From Saxidomus purpurata (taxonomy: Eukaryota > Mollusca > Bivalvia > Venerida > Veneridae): a stretch of DNA of 64,000 bases. The DNA is taken from NCBI GenBank assembly GCA_022818135.1, contig JAFMSR010000001.1, positions 37,968,197 to 38,032,196 on the forward strand, in the 5' to 3' direction. Under the pieces are notes generated by a model. The model made no database searches. It saw only the letters and a list, made by a program, of their open reading frames with translations, and was not told the DNA's origin. Positions 60,901-63,973 of this stretch are shown here, piece after piece; position 1 is the first letter of the stretch; the number at the start of each line of letters is the position of its first letter. The translations under genes and the position numbers were made by a program.

Positions 60901-63529
60901 ATGTCAGAAATATGTTCTTTCTGTTGTTTTGATTAAATGACTGCATCCATATAATTTCAGATTTTTCATTGAGTACTTGGAAACAGAAGTATGATATTTC
61001 TGAAGGATCACAGTTGACAGAAACGCAGCTAGATGTTTTAATGAATGATCTAGACATCAGTCAGTATCTCTCGAGTACTGTTTGTAGTATCTCGTTTAAT
61101 GGGTCAAATCAAGGTTGGAAAAATGGTAAATCATCCATTATAGAAAAATTGATTTATGTAAATTATATTATGTTAAAATTAAAACTTCTTTGTAAATAAC
61201 AAGAAACTGAGATATCTCAACCGTGCTATGATATTACCTTAACATTTCCAACTAGAGAAAGAAGTATGCAGCACCTTTCAGAAAAGAAACTATTTGAAAG
61301 TATTTATCGCATATAAATACTTCGAAGACTCCAGGTTTACATGTAGACTTTCAATAATTTCTTGACATCTCCCGGTGATCTGTACGCCAGTCTTATTTAC
61401 TGAACAGTATTTTATCCATTTAACTAATTGATATAAGTTATTCATCTTTTTTCTAATTTTTATATCCATTTCGCTTTTAACCACACATTCTTGATTTCAT
61501 AGAGTATAATACATCAATTACATATTTCATTTTTAGAGTGTCCATTGCAACTACATATGCCAGATTTACCATCCAACATCGGATGTAGCATTGATACATC
61601 ATGTCTTAAAGTCGATTGTTGTGTATTTGTGCATGACCTGGATCGCAGTTTTAGCATTTCATTGTTTGTTGATGACTGTAACTACCAAATAACCGCAAGC
61701 ATCGAAGACCTAGTGATGGAGAAAAAGTTATCACTATTTGAATTCGGTATAATTTGCTAAAATAACTTTTATGTTCTCTAATTTATTAGTAAACATTTCA
61801 TAGTTTTCCTGTTATATATATTTTTTGTACTTCAAGAAAATACAAAAGTTTGAAAGTGATTAAAATCACCTTAGTCAAATGGACAAACAAATGCATAACA
61901 GTTAGTGCCATATTTCTAATTGCAACATTATATACTTTAAATTTATTTAAGAAGCATAATTTTGACAGTAAACATTTTTAAGTTTTAAACTCTAAGTTCT
62001 TGCGTTCTGCTTTTTGAAATGAATGTTCATATATAAATTTCATGTTCCAAGGTAAACAAATACAGTTTGACATCGATGGATTAGTAGTTCTGCAGTGAGT
62101 GTCTTTAAAACATTTCATTTGTTTTGCAAAAATGATTCTCCTTAAATAGTAAGGACTAACAGGTTTGCAGTTTTTCTCTATGTCGTGCTATATGACCTTA
62201 CATCTTATATCTATAAATGTTGTACACAAAAAGTAATATGAGTGTGAGGTCGATGCACATATTTTCGTATTTTCATTTAAGTGTTTCTGTTCTGACTTGA
62301 AAACTAAAATTGATATGACCACAGGAAATTCGTGGAAACGTTATTAGCCTACAGTTTCTTGTTTGATTGGTTTTTTTGTTTTTATACCCCCCGAACACAA
62401 AGTGTAAGGGGGTATACTGGATTCAGCTGTCCGTCCGTCCGTCCGTCCATCTGTTGAAGGCATCTTCTGGACACTAAATCTCAAAACCCCTGGTCAGAAT
62501 TTGATGATACTTCACAGAAGTGATAAGTACATTGCCTAGATGTGCATGGTCTATGTTTCGGGTCACTAGGTCAAGGTCATAGAGGCTCGACATGATAAAA
62601 TCTTCCTGCTCTTAATCTCCAAAACGCCTGGTCAGAATTTAGTTATACTTCACAGTAGTAATATGTATCGTGCCTTAGGTTGTGCAGGTCTAATAATAAA
62701 AGCATCATATGTTACAAACATTTTATATACTGTGTCAGTGGGGTGCTCGGGTGGTGTTTATCAACTTCAGTGAAAGTTCTAGTAAAAGCTTTCACTTTGG
62801 AACCCGATCAATATCAGTATTGTTCCGAACAGTCAACAACACATTGGCTAAACATTGGAATCATTTATTTATTCCAAGATTTACATATTTGCTACACTAT
62901 AAATGGTTTGCCATTTATTGCAGATAGCAAACACTCTGATGACTAATTTTTCTATAAGTGCTTATTGAAAAGGTAATTTTCAATGTGATATTTGTGTTAA
63001 ATATGAACTGTGCATATATTTTAAATTTACAAGTATTACTGTACATGTATCACAAATCATTCCAGATTCTTGGTAGCAAATCTTAAACACAAAGAGATGT
63101 ACATATTGGATATGAAAATAGGAGTACATTTAGATGCCAGCGATCAAGCACCCACATCCGTGACAATTATTGACGAATTAACTGTTCCTCGGATTCCGTG
63201 TCAGTTTGATATTGGCTTTAAAAATCAAGGTATGTTGGTACAGACACACTAAAAAGAACAAATGAGACAGATTATTATCATGTATCTTATTCATTGTTTA
63301 AAGAAAGGTACATACATTCACATCAGCGGACAATATATGGTCACTAAATAAATCTATCAAAACATAAAATCTACTTCAGGTTTCTCACTGTCAAAATGGA
63401 AAGAACGTCTACAACTTACTAACAACACAACGTTGGACCAATACATGTCAATGCAAATGTTTGAAGATTTGGGAATTGCGGAATTCTTACTGACAGAGAA
63501 ATGTGCACTTATTAATGGAACATCAATAG
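526..63529 (+). CDS. Giant tandem-module Cys-rich protein gene (20 modules, partial at both ends)
   Basis: Sixty-nine exons, all bounded by AG and GT, join into one open frame of 11706 bases (3902 codons). The product is 20 repeats of about 195 residues. Each repeat has segment A (xCP...LP...C, CTxIxCC, IDxC, IEKL, DYxFG), B (LxGVxRIR), C (VCxESxxxC, PKPxC) and D (DFSLxxW, LGLxxYL, C). A normal module has ten cysteines (6+0+3+1). A to C look rich in beta strands and D looks helical. Phases are A 1-1, B 1-2, C 2-1 and D 1-1, so whole modules, A alone, D alone or B+C can be gained or skipped without frameshift. Neither the initiator, a signal peptide, a membrane anchor nor the stop is in the window. 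I do not recognise the family. Extracellular location is inferred from the cysteines and NxS/T sites. Open frames in all exons argue for a working gene. Confidence 0.93.
1229..1459 (+). repeat. tRNA-derived SINE with target duplication
   Basis: A tRNA-like head carries a perfect A box (TGGCGCAGTGG, 1242-1252) and a near-perfect B box (GGTTCGATCCC, 1285-1295). A body follows with TCCTTGGGCAAGACAC, a motif I associate with an old conserved SINE core domain; that assignment is from memory. AATAACAAT occurs just before (1220-1228) and just after (1460-1468) and fits a 9-bp target duplication. The acceptor-stem ends do not pair, so it is not a functional tRNA gene. Confidence 0.8.
2431..2860 (+). 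repeat. Imperfect tandem repeat, period about 167 bp
   Basis: CTTGTGGACGCAACTTCTCC at 2431 returns with changes at 2598, and the following segments (GCACAGTAACTA, ATGCATGAAGC, GAATATGCT) also repeat. A third partial unit follows near 2810. It sits in the B1-C1 intron. Short open frames here are repeat-derived. Confidence 0.65.
4367..6488 (+). CDS. Module 2 (split A/B)
   Basis: Exons: A 4367-4576, B 4737-4779, C 5035-5195, D 6315-6488; 588 bases. This is a good reference copy: A has DCPLPTQLYNLP, CTGIECCVDV, MDAC and GIEKLQFNVSLTDYKWG. B reads GSYQTISLLGVLRI. C has YRINNLEDTRQYTIDLN, EVCVTNDDC and TKPLCEWNAGF. D has NFSLENW, TGIYQYL and a final TQC. The A-B and B-C introns are short (160 and 255 bases) and hold nothing recognisable. 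The C-D intron holds an old dispersed repeat interrupted by a SINE. Confidence 0.95.
5209..6130 (+). repeat. Old dispersed repeat with internal copies, interrupted by a SINE
   Basis: A unit with CTTCATCTCCAAAA, TTGTTGGATTTTCA, AAGCATCAGTATGA and a GGTCAAGGTCAC-like end appears three times (near 5285, 5432 and 5820). A related sequence occurs at 58550-59285. I see no coding capacity. Confidence 0.6.
5574..5810 (+). repeat. tRNA-derived SINE with 12-bp target duplication
   Basis: AAATCTTGTCTG at 5562-5573 is repeated exactly at 5811-5822, and removing the insert restores the surrounding repeat unit. The head has an A box (TGGTTGAGTGG) and a B-box-like GGCTCGAGCCC, and the tail ends in a CAA-repeat run. 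The body is unlike the SINE at 1229. Confidence 0.85.
7202..7437. repeat. MITE-like hairpin element
   Basis: AAAATTATTATTACCTCCCT near 7203 is inversely repeated at 7417-7437 with one small gap. Just inside the left arm is a perfect 26-base palindrome (7227-7252). There is no coding capacity. Confidence 0.55.
7563..12365. mobile_element. 4.8-kb TTAA-bounded inverted-repeat element
   Basis: TTAAGGTGGTATGCTGG at 7563 is the inverted complement of CCAAGCATACCACCTTAA ending at 12365, apart from one base. A TTAA at both outer ends fits the target of piggyBac-type or Kolobok-type transposons (family knowledge); the termini do not prove the family. Inside are a TATAAA (7789-7794), a symmetric TGACGTAACGTCA (7767-7779) and exon-like pieces 9181-9354, 9712-9802 and from 10148, each with AG/GT edges. 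They do not join into one long frame and I recognise no transposase. It lies wholly in the D2-A3 intron. Confidence 0.6.
7767..7794 (+). promoter_or_regulatory. Possible promoter: CRE-like palindrome plus TATA box
   Basis: TGACGTAACGTCA (two TGACGT half-sites in inverted orientation) lies 9 bases upstream of TATAAA, inside the left end of the TTAA element. An ATG and a GTAAGT donor follow near 7864-7881. The motifs are seen; promoter activity is inferred. Confidence 0.3.
12526..14064 (+). CDS. Module 3 (split A/B)
   Basis: Exons: A 12526-12735, B 12916-12958, C 13205-13365, D 13891-14064; 588 bases. A begins DCDSSIGLSALPDG (no CP) and continues CYIPDICTGVQCC, LDTC and EIERL, ending DYEFG. 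B reads GEDKTVSLLGVLRL. C has AVCFEQSQAC and IPKAFCAYGTGF. D begins GFSIANWFEENG, its glycine replacing the usual aspartate because C ends in g and D starts with ga. It lies after the 6-kb intron 6489-12525 that contains the TTAA-bounded element. Its own introns (180 to 525 bases) hold nothing I recognise. Confidence 0.94.
14407..16259 (+). CDS. Module 4 (A+B fused)
   Basis: Exons: AB 14407-14665, C 15418-15581, D 16104-16259; 579 bases. This is the first module in which A and B form one exon; the frame runs straight from LFTSELNQWKTF into QLQGIVQIR, two residues longer than in split modules. All six A cysteines are present (KC, AC, NC, SCC, DIC). C has KLCMSDTDDC and IPKPFCEQTTGF. D has DFSLSSWIQSKG and LGLTNYL and ends early after AFMNG. 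The AB-C intron (14666-15417) shows no recognisable element. The C-D intron contains a GT-rich microsatellite and the first copy of a repeated 76-bp segment. Confidence 0.94.
15837..15904 (+). repeat. GT-rich microsatellite
   Basis: Interrupted (GT)n tract in the C4-D4 intron, directly upstream of a segment that recurs at 60441 and 63980. Open frames on both strands here are low-complexity artefacts. Confidence 0.85.
15926..16001 (+). repeat. Dispersed 76-bp segment, copy 1
   Basis: CTGTGGGGCTCGTTTTGGGG through GATATTATTTTTGTTTTTTT is almost identical to 60441-60517, with one mismatch seen (GGCTT versus GGCAT). Its upstream flank GTGCACTTCTGGGTG also occurs at the very end of the window. Confidence 0.8.
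16515..19603 (+). CDS. Module 5 (A+B fused), divergent C and D
   Basis: Exons: AB 16515-16767, C 19034-19185, D 19433-19603; 576 bases. AB is regular: ECSNDVLDISLPANMSC, CKDIVCC, IDTC, KIEKF, then MDLFGILRIR. C is the shortest C in the window (152 nt): GLCLETTTC and FPKPLC are kept, but it stops at NNVP without the GFxI ending. D departs from the others: it lacks DFSLxxW and reads INLEEFFMSMESAATD, while LLNFMNDSLC and QGWSNS keep the second half. Donors after C and D are GTTAGG and GTATGT. The AB-C intron (16768-19033) is AT-rich with a C14 tract and old repeats. Confidence 0.88.
16768..19033. other. Long intron with C14 tract and degenerate repeats
   Basis: This is the intron between AB5 and C5. 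It contains a run of 14 C (17776-17789). At about 18590-18945 there are two or three degenerate units built on TTTTTAATTATCTCCCTT, GCTTGTCCG, a GGGATTRAGATGATATTT-like block and ACCATAACTCTAG. Related blocks occur at 52440-53110. No gene is recognised. Confidence 0.6.
19988..21435 (+). CDS. Module 6 (A+B fused)
   Basis: Exons: AB 19988-20240, C 20548-20708, D 21280-21435; 570 bases. AB has CPSLTINTDLP, FVDDKCSSVECC, IEPC and QIEKM. The DYxFG site is degenerate (DENLG) and B reads LSASGIITIR. The acceptor is ATCTAG and the AB donor GTTACT, both weaker than average. C has MICWDASFC and SPPLCNFDENF (LSPPLC in place of PKPxC). D has DFSLPAWKSL, LGIANYL and TEC. The AB-C intron (20241-20547) and the C-D intron (20709-21279) contain only AT-rich sequence with a GTT-rich patch near 21160. 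Confidence 0.92.
21510..21812. repeat. MITE-like element (about 300 bp)
   Basis: TTTATTACCCTTCC at 21510 is inverted at 21798-21812 (GGAAGGGTAATAAA). The interior has no coding potential. Target duplication is not clear. It lies in the D6-A7 intron. Confidence 0.55.
22096..23566 (+). CDS. Module 7 (A+B fused)
   Basis: Exons: AB 22096-22354, C 22576-22739, D 23399-23566; 591 bases. A begins ECESGFVGTWFSG, lacking the CPxxxxLP start, but keeps CTNITCC, IRPC and SVEKF, then DYKFG and LFGIVSLR. C has LLCPDENSPC and IPKPICDW. D is divergent: DFNFTAWMDSRS, LGVDKVLLEPTC, and it ends in DDGT without the NGW tail. The preceding D6-A7 intron contains a 300-bp MITE-like element. The C-D intron (22740-23398) is AT-rich with nothing recognised. 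Confidence 0.92.
24256..24703 (+). repeat. Pair of direct repeats about 390 bp apart
   Basis: A 34-base block starting ACATTTTGCATTTTGGCAAC (24256) recurs exactly at 24648. Similarity continues with AGTGATTTTCAT on the right and ATTCAATTTTA on the left. The segment between has no recognised content. Confidence 0.7.
24826..27025 (+). CDS. Module 8 (A+B fused), two A cysteines lost
   Basis: Exons: AB 24826-25081, C 26404-26570, D 26855-27025; 594 bases. In A the second cysteine of the family (before xIxxxC) is replaced (NIATSIST) and the CC pair is reduced to NC in CTEIENCIYV, so A has four cysteines, not six. The rest is typical: FDPC, EIENF, LLGFLSVR. C has RICFDENNC and IPKPQCHF. D has DFSLQNWRTDLG, LGITNYL and HGWNSG. 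The 1.3-kb AB-C intron 25082-26403 and the C-D intron show nothing I can name. The preceding D7-A8 intron carries a pair of direct repeats. Confidence 0.92.
25082..26403. other. Intron without recognised element
   Basis: The AB8-C8 intron. I scanned it for module motifs, inverted repeats and tRNA boxes and saw none. It is AT-rich. Confidence 0.6.
27300..28564 (+). repeat. Inverted-end repeat element carrying a minisatellite
   Basis: ATGCCCCCGAA at 27300 pairs with TTCGGGGGCAT at 28526-28536. A (GTCC)n run follows the left end. The interior is a tandem array whose units start with GTGTCC at 27404, 27575, 27753, 27931, 28109 and 28279, giving periods of 171, 178, 178, 178 and 170 bases, and then a short remnant. 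Open frames on both strands inside the array are repeat-derived. Confidence 0.85.
28613..30080 (+). CDS. Module 9 (A+B fused)
   Basis: Exons: AB 28613-28874, C 29049-29212, D 29907-30080; 600 bases. AB is the longest (262 nt) because one residue precedes CP (DKCPLDISLP) and the first loop is longer. It has CTSFSCC, LDPC, GLEKLQFTTSLIDYEFG and WLSGVIRL. C has KLCWESNEDC, but PKPxC is replaced by LSKLVC. D has DFSLSDWMMNNG, LGLSQYL and NGWKNG. It starts only about 50 bases after the end of the minisatellite element in the preceding intron. Intron 29213-29906 holds no recognised element. Confidence 0.94.
30500..32754 (+). CDS. Module 10 (A+B fused)
   Basis: Exons: AB 30500-30755, C 32127-32293, D 32575-32754; 603 bases, the longest module. 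AB has ECPKPVANLP, CTGIRCC, IDPC, QIERL, NYNFG and WLFGVIRLR. C has SMCFESGKSC and LPKMFCEW. D has DFSITNWLETFKRQ, MGVADFL and SQC, with a glycine-rich end (KGGGILSG). The 1.4-kb AB-C intron contains a SINE 3' fragment and an inverted-repeat element. Confidence 0.94.
31190..31290 (+). repeat. 3' fragment of the SINE found at 1229
   Basis: ATTCCATTTGGAATCAATCTCGAGAGTG followed by GATTAATCTTAGATC and TTGATTCGCAATTAAA matches, with substitutions, the 3' body of the SINE at 1365-1440. The tRNA head is missing, so it is a 5'-truncated copy. Confidence 0.65.
31522..32040. repeat. Inverted-repeat element of about 520 bp
   Basis: TGAGCGTGATATACC at 31522 is inverted at the other end (GGTATATCACTCA, to 32039). 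Inside are a triplicated CACGGAATG-type motif near 31800 and CACTCGGGCCTTCAACC near 31960. There is no open frame of note. It lies in the AB10-C10 intron. Confidence 0.55.
33026..34189 (+). CDS. Module 11 (A+B fused)
   Basis: Exons: AB 33026-33278, C 33445-33608, D 34019-34189; 588 bases. This is a compact copy. AB has ECDILDVPSLNLGP, CTAIDCCVDV, IDTC, IGIEKF, DYNYG and WLQKIFRV. C has FQLYDLWDEGKYVLKLDV, SVCLESDNSC and MPKPVCNLTEGF. D has DFSLSQWFQEHG, IGLSRYL and TQCDID, ending QVNMT. Introns are 166 and 410 bases and show no elements. Confidence 0.95.
34405..37177 (+). CDS. Module 12 (A+B fused)
   Basis: Exons: AB 34405-34654, C 34969-35138, D 37013-37177; 585 bases. The AB acceptor ends in AAG after a pyrimidine tract. 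A begins NCALQKYIDNIP; the loop between the second and third cysteines is one residue shorter (CYLPLC). RCC, DNC and EIERF follow, and FG at the A/B junction is replaced by WN. C is the longest (170 nt): KACLEHGKDC is normal, PKPxC becomes SRRIC. D has DFSLLEWMYNN, LGVAPYL and NGWENG. The C-D intron is 1.9 kb with no recognised element. Confidence 0.93.
35139..37012. other. Long intron without recognised element
   Basis: The C12-D12 intron. Chance frames exist on both strands (for example 36183-36440 minus and about 36416-36627 plus), but none matches a family I know and none has splice or start context. No clear inverted ends were seen. Confidence 0.5.
37672..39874 (+). CDS. Module 13 (split A/B inside the fused block)
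   Basis: Exons: A 37672-37881, B 38348-38390, C 38818-38981, D 39713-39874; 579 bases. This is the only split copy between modules 4 and 15, with the 210 + 43 nt layout and phase-1 site of the outer split copies. A has DCPSISTLVPLP, CSKIECC, IDTC and DYAFG. B reads GEELQLNFGGIIRL. C has SVCYETSTAC and VPKLLCKWNRGF. D has GFSLQQWYSDEN and LNLSPFTRKDSC. The D donor is GTTAGG. Introns A-B (466 bases) and B-C (427) hold nothing named. Confidence 0.94.
38982..39712. other. Intron without recognised element
   Basis: The C13-D13 intron. It has a TCTTATCTTATTTT-rich patch near 39185-39215 and short minus-strand frames that I consider chance. Confidence 0.5.
39927..40160 (+). repeat. tRNA-derived SINE
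   Basis: A tRNA-like head (CTAGTGGTTTAGGC with CATCCGCCTTGGGAGTTGGAG) and a B-box-like GTTTTCGAATCCC are followed by about 160 bases of body ending near CTGGCCCTTTAAG. Target duplication is uncertain. It lies in the D13-A14 intron. Confidence 0.65.
41325..42454 (+). CDS. Module 14 (A+B fused)
   Basis: Exons: AB 41325-41577, C 41994-42157, D 42284-42454; 588 bases, the most compact module. AB has DCHVQTDTLDLP, CTSIECC, IDSC, MIEKY, DYAWG and WLFGVIRM. C begins ASIYNLGGEGKYLVSMN, then SVCMEANSPC and LPKGPCDW. D has DFKLEEWYNSMN, LNLSPYF, DQC and NGWESG. The 1.45-kb intron before it (39875-41324) carries a tRNA-derived SINE. Intron 41578-41993 shows nothing recognised. Confidence 0.95.
42838..44100 (+). 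repeat. Repeat element with hairpin head
   Basis: AGCTCACCT (42838-42846) and AGGTGAGCT (42864-42872) form a hairpin. TGTCTACCGTCTGGCTGTCC and many GGTCA-type motifs follow. Segments with CTAGGTCA and AAACTGGGTCA recur through the body. I associate this head with an abundant bivalve repeat (from memory). It lies in the D14-AB15 intron. Confidence 0.65.
43531..43743 (+). repeat. Near-perfect 107-bp tandem duplication
   Basis: TGAATTCAAGGTCAAGTACG at 43531 recurs at 43638, and the units match to the end with only about two differences seen (GGGATC/GGTATC and GTTTAATT/GTTTTATT). This points to a recent duplication inside an older repeat. Confidence 0.9.
44777..46713 (+). CDS. Module 15 (A+B fused)
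   Basis: Exons: AB 44777-45029, C 45281-45444, D 46561-46713; 570 bases. AB has ECPHTIQMPVLP, CTAIECCVNV, VVHTC, EIEKL and SLQGVFKM; the DYxFG site reads NFDWR. C has AVCIDPNDDC and LKKPLCDTSTGF. D uses an AAG acceptor, starts GFSIQEWMSNRA, has LGLSSYL and DSC, and is one of the shortest D exons (153 nt). A CAG at 46470-46472 is not the acceptor used, because the frame from it hits stops before the D motif. Confidence 0.92.
45445..46560. other. Intron without recognised element
   Basis: The C15-D15 intron. Only short chance frames and AT-rich sequence were seen; a CAG-exon look-alike at 46472 fails on frame. Confidence 0.5.
46829..51152 (+). CDS. Module 16 (split A/B)
   Basis: Exons: A 46829-47038, B 49394-49436, C 50638-50801, D 50979-51152; 591 bases. 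Only 115 bases separate D15 from A16. A has ECPLEVELP, CTVIHCC, IDPC, SIEKLQFTIPL and QWG. B reads GTSRTVDLFGVVRI and lies 2.36 kb downstream of A because a DNA element sits in the intron. C has SICLESDDKC, while PKPxC reads LPTLPC; its donor is GTTGGT. D has NFSLNSWLTSKG, LGVVNFL and HGWKK. Intron 49437-50637 has no recognised element. Confidence 0.93.
47072..48614. mobile_element. 1.5-kb DNA element with GCGGCAT-rich subterminal regions
   Basis: TACAGTACAACACAGGCG at 47072 is inverted at 48597-48614 (CGCCTATGCTGTACTGTA), differing at two positions. Both subterminal regions (47110-47290 and 48445-48600) are GC-rich and repeat GCGGCAT or its complement ATGCCGC many times, unlike the AT-rich middle. 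No transposase frame is visible, so it is probably non-autonomous. It separates A16 from B16. Confidence 0.7.
49437..50637. other. Intron without recognised element
   Basis: The B16-C16 intron. A 19-codon frame at 50159 looks faintly like a helix-turn-helix start but stops at once. Nothing else was recognised. Confidence 0.5.
51542..54429 (+). CDS. Module 17 (split A/B), extra cysteines in B and D
   Basis: Exons: A 51542-51751, B 52290-52332, C 53691-53854, D 54256-54429; 591 bases. A has SCLLGVKVSPLP, CTSVDCCVDV, LDPC, GIERLQFDI and NYEFG. B reads GSKSRFCLFGLLCL; no other B exon here has cysteines. It fits exactly in length (43 nt), phase and splice sites, so I accept it. C has SVCFDTFSSC and LPKRICDW. 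D has DFSLEQWFSENG, IGLTLYI and NEC plus an extra cysteine in RVCTSG. A large repeat begins 16 bases after the B donor. Confidence 0.9.
52349..53476 (+). repeat. Repeat element next to the B17 donor, with a nested second repeat
   Basis: ATGCTCC (52349) and GGAGCAT (53470-53476) bound a region with (GTCC)n at 52373. It has tandem units built on GGGATTGAGTTGATA, CAGTGAC and ACCATAACTCTAG. A second head (TAGCTCACCT at 52512, then a (GTCC)n run at 52570-52600) starts inside it, so one repeat is nested in the other. Confidence 0.6.
54593..57224 (+). CDS. Module 18 (split A/B), one CC cysteine lost
   Basis: Exons: A 54593-54802, B 55644-55686, C 55892-56052, D 57054-57224; 585 bases. A uses an AAG acceptor and reads DCPLNTQL, CYIPDYCTAVDVC, KTC and GIEQF. 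The first cysteine of the CC pair is valine, leaving five. B reads GVYKEFDLKGVLKL. C has KVCFENATC and LAKLPCAWDEGF. D starts with a threonine codon (a|ca) followed by FSLASWMN, then IGVAAYL and GIC. Intron 54803-55643 is AT-rich without a named element; 56053-57053 holds an old GGTCAAGGTCA-type repeat. Confidence 0.91.
56200..56900 (+). repeat. Degenerate GGTCAAGGTCA-type repeat
   Basis: AGGGTCAAAGGTCAAGGTAA and similar blocks (GGTCAGTGAAAGGTCAG, CACTGTTACCTTT) recur in the C18-D18 intron. The sequence resembles bodies of the other hairpin-headed repeats, but no head or clear end is visible. Confidence 0.45.
58020..61125 (+). CDS. Module 19 (split A/B)
   Basis: Exons: A 58020-58229, B 59343-59385, C 59676-59839, D 60961-61125; 582 bases. 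A has ECETEVDVPDLP, CYIPNMCTAVECC, IDAC, GIERI and NYSFG, with a GTTTGT donor. B reads GEKEQFYLYGVYRM. C has SVCFESNDDC and LPKVACSWENGF. D has DFSLSTWKQKYD, LDISQYL, TVC and QGWKNG. The A-B intron carries a dispersed repeat and the C-D intron a MITE-like element. The preceding intron 57225-58019 is unremarkable. Confidence 0.94.
58550..59285 (+). repeat. Dispersed repeat related to 5209-6130
   Basis: A GTCTGTCTGTCCGTCTG run at 58566 is followed by CTCTTCATCTCTAAAACCTC, TTGGATTTTCATCAGAC, GGTCAAGGTCACGGGG and further degenerate copies. It lies in the A19-B19 intron. Confidence 0.65.
60020..60891. repeat. MITE-like element with ACCGCC-rich ends
   Basis: TACTGTATA at 60020 is inverted at 60883-60891. 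Inside both ends are repeated CGCC/GGCG words (TTGGCGGT, ACCGCCAA, CACCGCC). A copy of the 76-bp dispersed segment sits within it, which suggests nested insertion. It lies in the C19-D19 intron. Confidence 0.6.
60441..60517 (+). repeat. Dispersed 76-bp segment, copy 2
   Basis: Nearly identical to 15926-16001; it begins sharply at CTGTGGGGCTCG and lacks the upstream GT microsatellite. Confidence 0.8.
61537..63529 (+). CDS. Module 20 (split A/B), two C cysteines lost
   Basis: Exons: A 61537-61746, B 62052-62094, C 63066-63229, D 63380-63529; 567 bases, the shortest module. A has ECPLQLHMPDLP, CLKVDCC, VDDC and SIEDL. B reads GKQIQFDIDGLVVL and uses an AAG acceptor. In C the usual VCxES...C pair is gone (GVHLDASDQAPTS), while the last cysteine stays (IPRIPCQFDIGF). 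D has GFSLSKWKERLQ, LGIAEFL and EKC, an NNT site, and ends INGTSI with no NGW tail. Its donor gives phase 1, so another A exon is expected beyond the window. Confidence 0.91.
62384..62700 (+). repeat. Repeat element with TATACCCCC hairpin head
   Basis: TATACCCCC and GGGGGTATA (62384-62416) form a hairpin. (GTCC)n follows at about 62430, and then two copies of a unit with TCTCAAAACCCCTGGTCAGA and TTTGATGATACTTCACAG. The right end is not defined. Confidence 0.7.
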
Positions 63530-63582
63530 GTACAATTGAATTTTAGCTCATGCATTATGACGTTTATTTATTTTATTTTATT

Positions 63583-63862
63583 ATGTCTCCAACTTAGTGG
63601 TCGGAGACATATTGGCCTTCCTGCCTCCCAACATGCCTGCCTGTCACAAAGTTTGTCCGTGCACCTTCCTGTACACGCCTAGATGGATTTTACTGAAACT
63701 TGATAGAAATATTAAGTATCAAGTGTAGTTGTACATACCGTCGGCATTTTCCAATTCATTGATCCTTAGCGGAGAAGCGTCTTTGTCCGTAAACCCTTAC
63801 ACCTACATTTTGTCCGCGCAACTCCTCTTATATCGCTAGGTGGATTTAAAATGAACTTGCAG
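63583..63862 (+). repeat. Repeat element with ATGTCTCC hairpin head
   Basis: ATGTCTCC (63583-63590) pairs with GGAGACAT (63603-63610). GTCCGTGC and GATGGATTTTACTGAAACTT-type units follow. It runs toward the microsatellite at the window end. Confidence 0.65.
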
Positions 63863-63881
63863 TGTTTGTGTGTTTCGTGTG

Positions 63882-63970
<89 letters not shown>
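63863..63970 (+). repeat. (GT)n microsatellite
   Basis: About 100 bases of almost pure GT repeat, followed by the flank GTGCACTTCTGGGTGCTGTGG that also follows the GT tract at 15837. The window ends inside this third copy. Confidence 0.95.
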
Positions 63971-63973
<3 letters not shown>

